DNA from: GM7GCV1 sp965221105
GTDB taxonomy: Bacteria > Pseudomonadota > Gammaproteobacteria > Pseudomonadales > GM7GCV1
Direction of reading: 5' to 3'
Length of the DNA: 64,000 nucleotides
Assembly (NCBI GenBank): GCA_965221105.1
Contig: OZ244871.1
Coordinates: 1,178,001 to 1,242,000 of the forward strand
The position numbers and the translations under genes were made by a program. Below are positions 35,388-43,414 of the stretch, one piece after another. How positions within the stretch are numbered: the stretch's first letter is position 1; each line of letters opens with the position of its first letter. Under the pieces are notes generated by a model. That model saw only the letters and a list, made by a program, of their open reading frames with translations. It searched no databases and was not told the DNA's origin.

Positions 35388-35849
35388 TCAGGCGACGTTG
35401 CTGAGACAGTTTTCACACACACAGTTCATTTCCAGTTGTGGACTGACCAATTGAAAACCTGCTTCTTCAACACCGTGTCGTAACTTGCTGATTGTTGACT
35501 TACTGATACTGATTTCTTTAACCCGCCGGCACTGGCCACAAATCAGAAATTGCGGAATCTCGTGAGCGTGATCACTGATAATATGAGAACAGGCGACATA
35601 TTTGTTAGCCAGATTGAGCTTGTGCACCAGATGCTCGCCTTGCAGAAAATCAAGTATCCGATACACGGACATAGCCGGAATGGTTTCGCCAAACTCCGCT
35701 TTACAGTACTCGACCAGTTCATAGGCAGATAGTGCCTTGTCCGACTTCAGCAAACCGGAAAGCACTTGCTTACGTTTATTGGTCAGGCGTGCGCCGTGTT
35801 CTTGACAATGCCGCTCTGCATGTTCAATGATCGTTTGTACCGTGCTCAT
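35388..35849 (-). CDS. zur: Zinc uptake regulator, Fur family
   Basis: A 153-residue Fur-family protein. The N-terminal winged helix (ARLTNKRKQVLSGLLKSDKA, IPAMSVYRILDFLQGEHLVH) is followed by metal-site residues HIISDHAHEIPQFLICGQC and a C-terminal CVCENC pair, giving the four-cysteine structural zinc site of Zur. It would repress uptake genes when zinc is sufficient. Its ATG overlaps the stop of the upstream zrgA-like gene (ATGA), so regulator and target share an operon. Two candidate boxes lie in the locus, at 32811 and 39169. Zur is preferred over Fur because of its neighbours and the Cys arrangement. Confidence 0.88.
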   Translation of the reverse strand: MSTVQTIIEHAERHCQEHGARLTNKRKQVLSGLLKSDKALSAYELVEYCKAEFGETIPAMSVYRILDFLQGEHLVHKLNLANKYVACSHIISDHAHEIPQFLICGQCRRVKEISISKSTISKLRHGVEEAGFQLVSPQLEMNCVCENCLSNVA

Positions 35850-36439
35850 GGCGTGTACCTCAAACGGATATGCCTGGCTTGCGCTGTGAGTGTCACGGCC
35901 CCTTGCTGGGTATCAGTAACCCACATCGTATTCAAAGCCTCAATACCGGGAAAGTGCTCAAGCAGTGCTACAGATACCGCAGCAAGTTGCGGACCTTGCT
36001 GACAGTGAAAGCGATAGCGAGCCCTTATTTCACTGTGAGTGTCATGAGCTTCGCTCTGCGTGTCAAGCTCTGTATCATCGTCAGGATGTTCATGGGTAGC
36101 GGTATGCATGACCAAGGGTACATCGACCTTCGCCTGCTCCGGTTCACAGTCTGTGCCGACAAACAAGAACAGTGCCTGCGGCGATTCAAGTATCGATTGT
36201 GCATGATCCACGGCATTGCGCTGATCTGGCGTTGAAGGCCTGTGTTCAAAACCGACGATATTCGCCGCTGGGGATTCCAACACCGCCTCCAGCACGTTGC
36301 CCGCCAAGACCAGCGTCAGTTCAGCCGAACCGTGGATATGCGCGCCCTGGTGACGGCGTTCTGTATGCTGTTCCGGTTCGGCACCGAGGCCTGCTGAAAC
36401 CAGTAACGCCAGCACGGTTGCAAGAGACTGTTTAATCAC
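35846..36439 (-). CDS. DUF2796 (ZrgA-like) zinc-binding exported protein
   Basis: A 197-residue protein with a signal peptide (MIKQSLATVLALLVSAGLGA) and the DUF2796 opening RRHQGAHIHGSAELTLVLAG. A His/Asp-rich middle (HTATHEHPDDDTELDTQSEA, HDTHSE) suggests zinc binding. DUF2796 includes ZrgA, part of the zinc-regulated zrg system of Vibrio. It would act in the periplasm to sequester or deliver zinc. The stop overlaps the zur start. It is 120 bases downstream of the TonB receptor gene, with a 12-base palindrome in between. The assignment of family is good; transport role is inferred. Confidence 0.82.
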   Translation of the reverse strand: MIKQSLATVLALLVSAGLGAEPEQHTERRHQGAHIHGSAELTLVLAGNVLEAVLESPAANIVGFEHRPSTPDQRNAVDHAQSILESPQALFLFVGTDCEPEQAKVDVPLVMHTATHEHPDDDTELDTQSEAHDTHSEIRARYRFHCQQGPQLAAVSVALLEHFPGIEALNTMWVTDTQQGAVTLTAQARHIRLRYTP

Positions 36440-36500
36440 CTTCCTTCCCCGTGAACATCCAACCGAATCAGCACCTCAACAACCAACAAGCGCAAAGAAT

Positions 36501-36512
36501 ATGATGCATCAT
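36501..36512. promoter_or_regulatory. Palindrome upstream of the ZrgA-like gene
   Basis: ATGATGCATCAT is a perfect 12-base palindrome in an AT-rich gap 62 bases before the ATG at 36439. Its half-site resembles the arms of the box at 32811 (ATGATGCA is shared), so it could be a weaker Zur site, but the even centre does not fit the Zur consensus well. Confidence 0.35.
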
Positions 36513-36560
36513 CGTACTCAGGGCTCAAGGGCTGCTCGCGAAAAGCAGTACGCACGCCTC

Positions 36561-39029
36561 TTAAAAGCTGCCGCGAATACCGACCCGGAAATTACGGCCA
36601 GGTCTGGGCGCGAGATTTTTGAGAAATGATGAGTGAACCCGTGCTTCCTCATCCGTCAGATTTTCCGCCTTGACAAAAAGCGTGAGGTCGGTGGCACTCA
36701 ACGGAATGCGGTAGTTCAGACTGGCATCAACCCAGTCATAACCATCGGTTTCTGTTTCCAGGACGGCGACATCGTCCTGATCACTATAGTGGGTCCAACC
36801 AAGGTTGGCTGACAGCGGGCCGTCAACATACTCAAATCTGGCACCAAATCGCAGGGGCGGGATGCGTGGCAAATGACCGCCAGCGTCCAGTTCGGCACTC
36901 ACATAGTCAGCAAAAACAGTTGCCTTGAACAACGGATTTACTTGCCAGACCCCCTGGGCCTCAAAGCCGAACAGAGATGCATCGGCACTCTGGAATAGGA
37001 GAACAGGCAGTTCTTCTCCCGCCTCACCATGCCCTCCCTCTTCGTGATGCTCGTCTTCTTCATGATGCTCTTCCTCTTCGTCATGGGCATGTTCGAATTC
37101 AGCAACCAATCCGGTATCAAACAGAGCGTAGTAGTTATCAACCTTGTTGTAAAAGGCATTCAGAATAATGCCAACAGTGCCTTCGAATTTACGGAAGCTG
37201 ATGTCGATGTTGGTCGATTCTTCCATCTCCGGTGAGTGTGCTATGGGATCAAAGTGGACTTCTTCGCCCTCTTCATGAGCCTCAAAGAGACCACCTATCT
37301 CGAATGTACCTGTAGCAATGTGCGGACCGAAAGACAGGAGCTCGGCTGCGGAGGGGGCCCGCTCAGCGCGGCTGAGGGAAACGCCGACATTGTATCCCGG
37401 TGCAAAATCCCAGACCGCACCAACAGACAGGCTGAAGGGCGTGTAATCTTCGTCAAAAGAGAATACTTCCTCACCATGACCCTGTTCTTCCTCGTCATGA
37501 CCATGTTCTTCTTCGTCATGGCCATGCTCTTCTTCGTCGTGTTCGTCACCTGCGTGCAGGAATTCTATATCAGCAATGGCAACTTCAGTGCTTGAAATAT
37601 CGACCCGTTCAATGCGCGCACCCATTTGTACCAGCACATCACCAAAGTGTCGCTCTTCAACGAAGGCAATGGCAAAGCTGTCCGTCTCTGAAGGGGGAGC
37701 AAATGCCTCTTCACCAACTGCCGAAAACTCGGTACTTTTGTAATCAAGTATGAATCCGCCATTCCAGCCATGCTGAGGTTGATGCAGGAGTTCGAGCTTG
37801 GCTTCGCCGGTCTCGTTGGCAAAGGTTGTACCGACTGAACCACTTTCAAACTCTGTGTGCTCATAGTCTGTATAGCCTATGCGTGTGTTCAGGGATCTGA
37901 AAAATGCGTGGTCAAAGCTGAGTTCGCTCAGAAGCTGGTAGCGATCCTGCTCCAGGTCAAGGACCACCTGCTCTTCTTCGTGCTCTTCTTCGTCATGTTC
38001 TTCCTCACCATGACCCTCACCATGACCCTCACCATGACCATGGCCGGGTATACCATGGTCGCGCTCAAGTGTGCCGTAGGAAAAACCGACAAAACCGTTG
38101 TCGAGAAGATAGCTGGTGCCAAAGGTAAAGCCACTGGATTCTTCGGCTGTGCTTGCAACAGTGCGCTCACCGTGGTCCTGACCAATTTCCGGATACACAG
38201 GCACGTCATAATCTTCGGCCTCGCGCCAGAATCCATCAAAATGAAACCCAAGGTTGCCGGCGCCGGTATTCAGATTAATTGAAGCCAGATCCTGGCCGTT
38301 GACAGAATCAGTCGAGAGCAGCCATTCACCCCCTGTCTCAGTGCTTGTTGGTACGCGGTTATCAACAACATTCACGACACCTCCGATAGCGCCACTGCCG
38401 AAAAACAAGGTGGCTGGCCCTCGCAGGATTTCCACGCGCTCTGCATTCGATAGTTCCGTTGTCACAGTATGGTCAGGTCCCTCGCGCGAAACATCGCTTA
38501 CATCCAGACTGTTTTGCGCAACCAGGACCCGGGGGCCGCTCAGGCCGCGGATAATTGGTGTGCTGGCAACATTGCCATGGAAACTGGAATGCACACCCAC
38601 TTCGCCTGCAAGCGAATCACCCAGGGTGGCTGCCAGTTTAGAGCGAAGCTCTTCTCCTGCAAGGACACTAATGGGAACAGCTGATTCAATACTGGATACG
38701 TGCAATGGAATCCCGACAACATCCATCTGTTCGATGATGCTTTGCAAAAGCACAATAGGTTGGGCGGCATCAATCTCACTGCCATCGAGAAGTATCGTTT
38801 GATGCACATAGCCAATGGCCGAAATGTGCAGCTCCGCATCAGGATCAACATCTCCCAGCTCAAAATATCCTTTTTCATCAGTGGTTACTGAAAGCCCAGT
38901 ACCAACAACCTCGACTACTGCGCCACTAATGGCTTCGCCTTCTAGGTTCACTATGTGCCCTTCCAGGTCAGCATAAGCGGACGCAGACGCACACAGGACC
39001 ATCGGCAACAATAACGATTTAAGCCTCAT
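36561..39029 (-). CDS. His-rich TonB-dependent receptor, ZnuD-like
   Basis: From the ATG at 39029 (GGAG six bases upstream) the product is 822 residues with a signal peptide. A short carboxypeptidase-regulatory-like domain comes first, then a plug (VGIPLHVSSIESAVPISVLA ... RVEILRGPATLFFGSGAIGG) and a beta-barrel ending in Phe. Three surface-loop regions are runs of His, Glu and Asp (for example HGHGEGHGEGHGEEEHDEEE, HAGDEHDEEEHGHDEEE and HEEDEHHEEGGHGE), like the zinc-binding loops of neisserial ZnuD. It would import zinc over the outer membrane, powered by TonB. A strong Zur-box candidate lies 140 bases upstream. Confidence 0.9.
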   Translation of the reverse strand: MRLKSLLLPMVLCASASAYADLEGHIVNLEGEAISGAVVEVVGTGLSVTTDEKGYFELGDVDPDAELHISAIGYVHQTILLDGSEIDAAQPIVLLQSIIEQMDVVGIPLHVSSIESAVPISVLAGEELRSKLAATLGDSLAGEVGVHSSFHGNVASTPIIRGLSGPRVLVAQNSLDVSDVSREGPDHTVTTELSNAERVEILRGPATLFFGSGAIGGVVNVVDNRVPTSTETGGEWLLSTDSVNGQDLASINLNTGAGNLGFHFDGFWREAEDYDVPVYPEIGQDHGERTVASTAEESSGFTFGTSYLLDNGFVGFSYGTLERDHGIPGHGHGEGHGEGHGEEEHDEEEHEEEQVVLDLEQDRYQLLSELSFDHAFFRSLNTRIGYTDYEHTEFESGSVGTTFANETGEAKLELLHQPQHGWNGGFILDYKSTEFSAVGEEAFAPPSETDSFAIAFVEERHFGDVLVQMGARIERVDISSTEVAIADIEFLHAGDEHDEEEHGHDEEEHGHDEEEQGHGEEVFSFDEDYTPFSLSVGAVWDFAPGYNVGVSLSRAERAPSAAELLSFGPHIATGTFEIGGLFEAHEEGEEVHFDPIAHSPEMEESTNIDISFRKFEGTVGIILNAFYNKVDNYYALFDTGLVAEFEHAHDEEEEHHEEDEHHEEGGHGEAGEELPVLLFQSADASLFGFEAQGVWQVNPLFKATVFADYVSAELDAGGHLPRIPPLRFGARFEYVDGPLSANLGWTHYSDQDDVAVLETETDGYDWVDASLNYRIPLSATDLTLFVKAENLTDEEARVHSSFLKNLAPRPGRNFRVGIRGSF

Positions 39030-39041
39030 TACATACTCCAA

Positions 39042-39620
39042 CTGGTTCTACAAACTAGACAGCAGTTACTGGACGGCGAGATCCGGTTCACTGATAGGGT
39101 CGAGGGTGGACAGCACGACCCCCTTGGCAGAGAGCATCAACTGAGATGTGCTGCCAACCATCAAAAGGATATGTTATATCATAACTTTTAGAATTGCAAC
39201 CCCCCCCTTGCCCTGCTGTGTGTGAGATTCGCCTGGAACAATAACCGACACCCTCAAAGCTGCGCTGAAACTGGCCCCGCTGCTATTTTTGCCGCGCCGG
39301 TACGTTGCGCAATCAAATTGAGTGGCCGTACATCGATTGGGCCAATGCTCCGAGGTAGACTCCACCGGGAAGATGAACATGAGCGAGCCCCATATCCTGC
39401 CCTTGGCTCGACAGGCCATGGCAATTCTCGGCGAACATGAACTGCGATGCCGCAGTACTATCCTGTCCGGGGTGCCACCCGGCCACCGGGTGAAATGGCG
39501 TCAGAACTTCCGTGCGACCATAGCGTGCAGCAACGGGTTCATGCCCCTTAAGGATTCCGGCCGCAGACGTCCGGTACAGGTCGGGCAATCGGTGCCAGGC
39601 CGTACCGGATCTGAGTTGTA
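39042..39620. other. Spacer upstream of the TonB receptor; Zur box, otherwise nothing
   Basis: These 580 bases hold the Zur-box candidate at 39169. Short frames on either strand, for example 39322-39756, lack any family resemblance and are probably chance openings. No gene can be supported. Confidence 0.5.
39169..39189. promoter_or_regulatory. Strong Zur-box candidate before the TonB receptor
   Basis: ATATGTTATATCATAACTTTT matches about 17 of the 20 fixed positions of the consensus AAATGTTATANTATAACATTT. The core GTTATATCATAAC is an inverted repeat (GTTAT/ATAAC). It lies about 140 bases upstream of the receptor start and is the best regulatory match in the locus. Confidence 0.72.
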
Positions 39621-40445
39621 TTACGGCGCAAAAGCATCTGTGTACGGGTTCCTGGTGCCCTGCAGAGACTCCACTCGATCATTTCGGTTCAACTCATCCT
39701 GCTCAGGTGGATCCTGCTGCGACCACCTGAGAAACATCCCCAGTTCTCCGGGTTGAAGGTCCAGGTCATGCTGGCTGTACATGTACAGCCAGGCTCGAGC
39801 GACATCTCCTCGAACGGATGGAGCAGGCTCGGTCATACCGGGAGCAAACTCCACATCGCAGGTCAGAGGCAGGTTCTCACCCGCGATCAGTCCGTAGCGA
39901 TCATTGCTTCTCTGCGCGTTGACCTGGCCGACTGAAGGGGCGAGGTTGTGAAGGTCAAATATCATCTTTTGAGCTGAAGGGTCAGTTGTTTCGCAACACT
40001 TCCTGCCAGGCTCGTCACAGCCATGTTCCTCTGCCCACAATTCCTCATTCCAGCACGCAAAATCTCTGGCTGGCATGAGTGAAACAGGAACGACATGCTC
40101 CCATTCCAACCGCCCAGCACGTGCGCGGTGAGTCATTCCGGTTGCATCGTAATCACAGCTTGCAAGGTCTATGTCTCCGCCGCTCCTGTTGCTCCTGTGC
40201 GTGTAGGAACAACCGCAGTACAGCGTCACCCGATCATCAAAGAAGATCCTGTCGCGGGCATCTTCTTTGGTGCTGACCCAATTGGAGGGAACATTCTGGG
40301 CCAGTAGCCCAGAGGAACATAAGAGACAGAACAGGAATGCGACAATCACCCCCGCATGATGCTCGCCATCTACGCACGGAACAGGGGTCGGTGCTCTGTC
40401 GCTCCCGGGCCCTGGGCGCGCAGTTTCATTGGGGGAATGTATCAT
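39621..40445 (-). CDS. endA: Endonuclease I family exported nuclease
   Basis: A 274-residue protein with the EndA/beta-beta-alpha-metal nuclease motif: RLEWEHVVPVS, FDLHNLAPSVGQVNAQRSND and YGLI. E. coli EndA is a periplasmic sequence-independent DNase. The signal-like segment VIVAFLFCLLCSSGLLAQ is internal if the ATG at 40445 is used. A GTG at 40349 would put it at the N-terminus and is a better start. Several cysteine pairs (CGCSY, CDEPGRKCCE) agree with an exported protein. It stands alone between two spacers. Confidence 0.88.
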   Translation of the reverse strand: MIHSPNETARPGPGSDRAPTPVPCVDGEHHAGVIVAFLFCLLCSSGLLAQNVPSNWVSTKEDARDRIFFDDRVTLYCGCSYTHRSNRSGGDIDLASCDYDATGMTHRARAGRLEWEHVVPVSLMPARDFACWNEELWAEEHGCDEPGRKCCETTDPSAQKMIFDLHNLAPSVGQVNAQRSNDRYGLIAGENLPLTCDVEFAPGMTEPAPSVRGDVARAWLYMYSQHDLDLQPGELGMFLRWSQQDPPEQDELNRNDRVESLQGTRNPYTDAFAP

Positions 40446-41021
40446 AATGCCTCTGATCGTCTGGACCCGAACTTCCTTGATCCCCCGTCACGAACCATTG
40501 ATGGGGAATTTACACGCAAGAGTACCATCCGAAACGGATCGCTGCACCGGTACCCGGTGAGTCTGAATTCTATTTCGGATTTGCCGCCAGCATAGAGTGA
40601 CAGAGTCACGGCGCCACCCTGTCCATGAGGGTTCTCCTGTACAGGGCATTATCAGACCTGGGGCAGGCAAGCGATCAACTTATCACGCCCTTCAAATTCT
40701 CGAAACCACCCCTTCTTTCCTGCACTACGGTGCATTCCATGGGTCAGTACAAACCGAAACACTATCTGCCGCTTACCAAGCGGCACTATGCCCCTAACAC
40801 AAAAATCCGCCGCCGAAAGAATCCCGGACAAAAATTTCGGTCAGCGGTCCATGGATTTACAAGATCATGTGCTGAAAACGCTGATGGATACTGCTGCAAT
40901 GGCGACGGAACGCAGCTGGATGCTTCCCGTGAATTCTGGATTGGTAACCTCGTATTTGAACTTAACAAGGGGCACACCCTGCCCATTACCCGCACCTACG
41001 TCCTGACAAGAGTTGTGACTA
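40446..41021. other. Spacer with no supported gene
   Basis: Frames here are short and overlapping, and none has recognisable sequence. The right part leads into the IS630 fragment at 41022, so some of it may be decayed transposon DNA. Confidence 0.4.
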
Positions 41022-41411
41022 ATGGGCAGGCGGCGCCTGGTGCAGGAAGAGTACCCGCAGGCACAGCGTAGTACACTGGTGATGGACAACTTAAACGCAC
41101 ACACCGGCGCTTCACTGTATACAGCATGCACACCCGAAACGGCACGAGCCCTGCTGGAGAAACCGGAATTGGTCTACACGCCCAAACATGGGAGCTGGTT
41201 GACTATGGCGAAGTGCGAGTTCAGCGTCGTGTCAAGATACTGTGTCAATCGGCGTCTGCCTGACCGGGCAACTGTAGAAAAGAAAAGCGGGTGCATGGGC
41301 GAAGGTACGCAACCGAAAGGCAGTGACTGCGGAGTGGAGATGTATGTCCGACGATGCTCGACTCAAACTGAAAAGCCTGTGCCCGTCATGAATATCTTGA
41401 AGAACTACTAG
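41022..41411 (+). pseudogene. IS630-type transposase, C-terminal fragment
   Basis: The frame reads YPQAQRSTLVMDNLNAHTGA, then ELVYTPKHGSWLTMAKCEFS and RYCVNRRLPDRATV, matching the D-x-N and PKHGSWLNMAE region of IS630 DDE transposases. The N-terminal two thirds are missing. The last 23 residues (YVRRCSTQTEKPVPVMNILK) are shared with the small ORF at 54214, showing that both carry the same element end. Confidence 0.75.
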
Positions 41412-42013
41412 TCACAACCTGTTGTATCGTCGTCGATGATGTCGAAAAACGCGTAACCGAAGGGGTTGGACATCGAGGCGATGATCCTGTTTACATATCT
41501 ACTGTCTTTGCATTCGTTGTCTTTGGGCTGGACATACACCTTGACCTTCTGGGTCTTGGCCTGCAATTTGTCGAATTTGGCACAGACTGATTGCTCATTT
41601 TCAAACAGTCTTGGTACCGGATTGGCAGACGTATTGGTCATTACAACCAATTCGCCAGCGGTCTGATCCACCTGAAAGCAAAAGTCAAGGTCGCGAAAGA
41701 CCGACGTGAATATTGTATCTCTAACAGTGCCGAACACCGTTTCCCTTTCCGGGCCCAAATCCGTTGGTTTCTCTCTTTTGGGTGGAAATGCACAGGTTCC
41801 CTTAAGCTCAAACTGAAACCACTGATCCATCAAGTCACCGCCTTCTTCTATCGTCTGCCTGAGTGACCCAGCGGGATTGGCGGTTGTAGCCGCGGACATC
41901 TTGATATTCTGAAGTCCGCAATAGTTCTCCGCAGATGCCGGCAACGCCACTACCGCAAGCAGTAACGGGACTGCTAATTTCATGATGAGAGGCAAGTTAT
42001 ACGATTTACTCAT
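41408..42013 (-). CDS. Exported protein of unknown function
   Basis: From the ATG at 42013 the protein is 201 residues with a signal peptide (MSKSYNLPLIMKLAVPLLLA, cleavage likely after PASA). The mature part begins ENYCGLQNIKMSAATTANPA and has five cysteines, several near the C-terminus (DNECKDS, DDTTGCD). This fits a disulfide-bonded periplasmic protein. No domain is recognised. The frame is open to 42139 but the extra residues are not protein-like. A hairpin-rich spacer separates it from the small membrane-peptide genes upstream. Confidence 0.65.
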   Translation of the reverse strand: MSKSYNLPLIMKLAVPLLLAVVALPASAENYCGLQNIKMSAATTANPAGSLRQTIEEGGDLMDQWFQFELKGTCAFPPKREKPTDLGPERETVFGTVRDTIFTSVFRDLDFCFQVDQTAGELVVMTNTSANPVPRLFENEQSVCAKFDKLQAKTQKVKVYVQPKDNECKDSRYVNRIIASMSNPFGYAFFDIIDDDTTGCD

Positions 42014-42313
42014 TGTGACTCCGTCTTCCTCCCGCCCACGCGGCTTTTTGACCCACAGGCGGTCCAATACCGTCAGTCGCGAGCATAGCGAAGCCTGCAT
42101 GGGGCCGTCAAGGCTTAGCTTGCTTGGCTTCACAAGCACAGTGGCACCTCATCAACTCTCATTTGGTGATTTTCAGGGCGATTGACGATCTCCTAGGGGC
42201 TGGAGCACGAGCGGCCAGCCATCGCCGCGGCGTACCTGGGCTAGTGGCAGCTGGGAGGATCGGAGGCACGCTGCGAGTGCGGGTTAAACAGGCGATCGCT
42301 GTGCGCTCTCTGC

Positions 42314-42390
42314 GACCGGCGGATCCGGTCGGTGATTGTGTCGCGGCCTGGCGGCCTCGCGCGACACGCATGGTGGCTCGCTTCGCGAGC
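42314..42390. repeat. Cluster of three GC-rich hairpins
   Basis: Three stems follow one another: GACCGG/CCGGTC (42314-42330), GTGTCGCG/CGCGACAC (42338-42367) and GCTCGCTTCGCGAGC (42376-42390). The last ends three bases before the stop codon of the small membrane-peptide gene on the minus strand and may act as its terminator. Confidence 0.6.
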
Positions 42391-42392
42391 GC

Positions 42393-42524
42393 TTATGTGT
42401 TCTTGGTGCTGCTGTCCAGCTTGGCACGCCGATCTGCGCGGTCCTGGCGCCAGCCAAGCCAGTTGAGCACCAGCATACCGATGAACAGAATGCCGACGGT
42501 GAGCAGTAGGGCGGAATTATCCAT
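42393..42524 (-). CDS. 43-residue single-span membrane peptide
   Basis: An ATG at 42524 opens MDNSALLLTVGILFIGMLVL followed by NWLGWRQDRADRRAKLDSST, a classic small membrane protein with one helix and a positively charged tail. It overlaps the end of a second tiny frame at 42517 and follows a coiled-coil gene. It is too short for usual gene finders, but the hydrophobic pattern, the start and the downstream hairpin support it. Function unknown. Confidence 0.55.
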   Translation of the reverse strand: MDNSALLLTVGILFIGMLVLNWLGWRQDRADRRAKLDSSTKNT

Positions 42525-42600
42525 TGTCACTCTCCAGATAGCCGATAAGCAACAGCACCAAACCGGTCAATCCCAAGCTGGCACCGATCCAGGGATCAAT
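42517..42600 (-). CDS. Possible 27-residue membrane peptide with a non-ATG start
   Basis: Directly overlapping the stop of the coiled-coil gene is a frame IDPWIGASLGLTGLVLLLIG, then YLESDNG and TAA; its end overlaps the ATG of the 43-residue peptide. The first codon would be ATT (rare) unless a TTG inside is used. The hydrophobic segment and the double overlap make it suggestive, but it is not proven. Confidence 0.35.
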   Translation of the reverse strand: MDPWIGASLGLTGLVLLLIGYLESDNG

Positions 42601-42832
42601 CCTGGTGGCTCAGATCAAGTCGTTTTTCAATCCGTTCAATCCGATCCTTGAGCCTGTCAACCGTATGACGATCATGCACAATTTCGCTGAAATTGCTCGT
42701 TTCATCCCGCGCAATTCGAACAATGCTTGATTCGATGTGAGCCAGTCTGGCCATGATCTCAGCGTCGCGTTGACGCGCCTCGCTTTGTTCGGCCTGAATC
42801 TTCTTCAGGTACTCAATCACCAGGTTGTCCAT
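42596..42832 (-). CDS. Small coiled-coil protein
   Basis: The ATG at 42832 gives a 78-residue protein, MDNLVIEYLKKIQAEQSEAR, rich in Glu, Arg and heptad leucines/isoleucines (IMARLAHIESSIVRI, DRLKDRIERIEKRLDL). The N-terminus resembles short coiled-coil proteins that accompany small membrane peptides. An in-frame start 60 bases upstream is possible. It stands first in a three-gene run with the two membrane peptides. Its role is unknown. Confidence 0.55.
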   Translation of the reverse strand: MDNLVIEYLKKIQAEQSEARQRDAEIMARLAHIESSIVRIARDETSNFSEIVHDRHTVDRLKDRIERIEKRLDLSHQD

Positions 42833-43007
42833 GGTGTCCGCCAAAGTTTTTCCCCCAGGTAGTCCCAGATCCGGCTCGCTCCGCGAGCTCATGCTCAGTC
42901 ATCAATCCAGCGTAGCACACTCTGGCTATGTAAGCATTATCCAATATGGAATGAGTCTGAACATCGGGGGTGCATACCTTCATGATAGCGGCACTCTGAG
43001 CGCTCTC

Positions 43008-43355
43008 ATGACCCTGACTGACCTGACCACCATCGAGCACCTGGAGCGATGTCTGGAAGGCTCCGAAACCTGCACCTGCGATCTCCCCGGCACCACGGAC
43101 GAACGCTACAGCTGGATCCAGACAACCCTGGTGCAGTTCCGCTACACCAGCCTGGGCACACGCGACAGAGGCGTCGTGATCCGCTCCCTGCTGGAGGTCA
43201 GCGACTCCTCCCGACACCAACTGACCCGGCTGATCCGGCAGTCCGTGACACCCGGCCGGTGCACTCGCCGACAGCGCACCACGCGGGGGTTCTCCAGACG
43301 CTCTACCCAGGCGGATATCCTGCTGCTGGCCGAGCTAAATGTGTCAATCAATTGA
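43008..43355 (+). pseudogene. Integrase/transposase N-terminal fragment
   Basis: MTLTDLTTIEHLERCLEGSE and RYSWIQTTLVQFRYTSLGTR, then RSLLEVSDSSRHQLTRLIRQ, read like the helix-turn-helix N-terminus of DDE 'integrase' proteins in which a 'ERFLEGTEAV' segment and a following LIAQY motif are common. The rest of the protein is absent and a stop follows LLAELN. It is a remnant of an insertion sequence that I cannot name further. Confidence 0.6.
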
Positions 43356-43414
43356 ATCGCCCGCTCATAAGCCGGTGTCTCGTATCGCAGAATGTCTCGT
43401 CATCGATTTGTCTT

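Noticed and set aside
36990..38040. Short repeated DNA units, at first sight like a CRISPR or tandem-repeat array
   Set aside because: They encode the His/Glu/Asp-rich loops of the TonB receptor in frame; spacing is irregular and there are no unique spacers.
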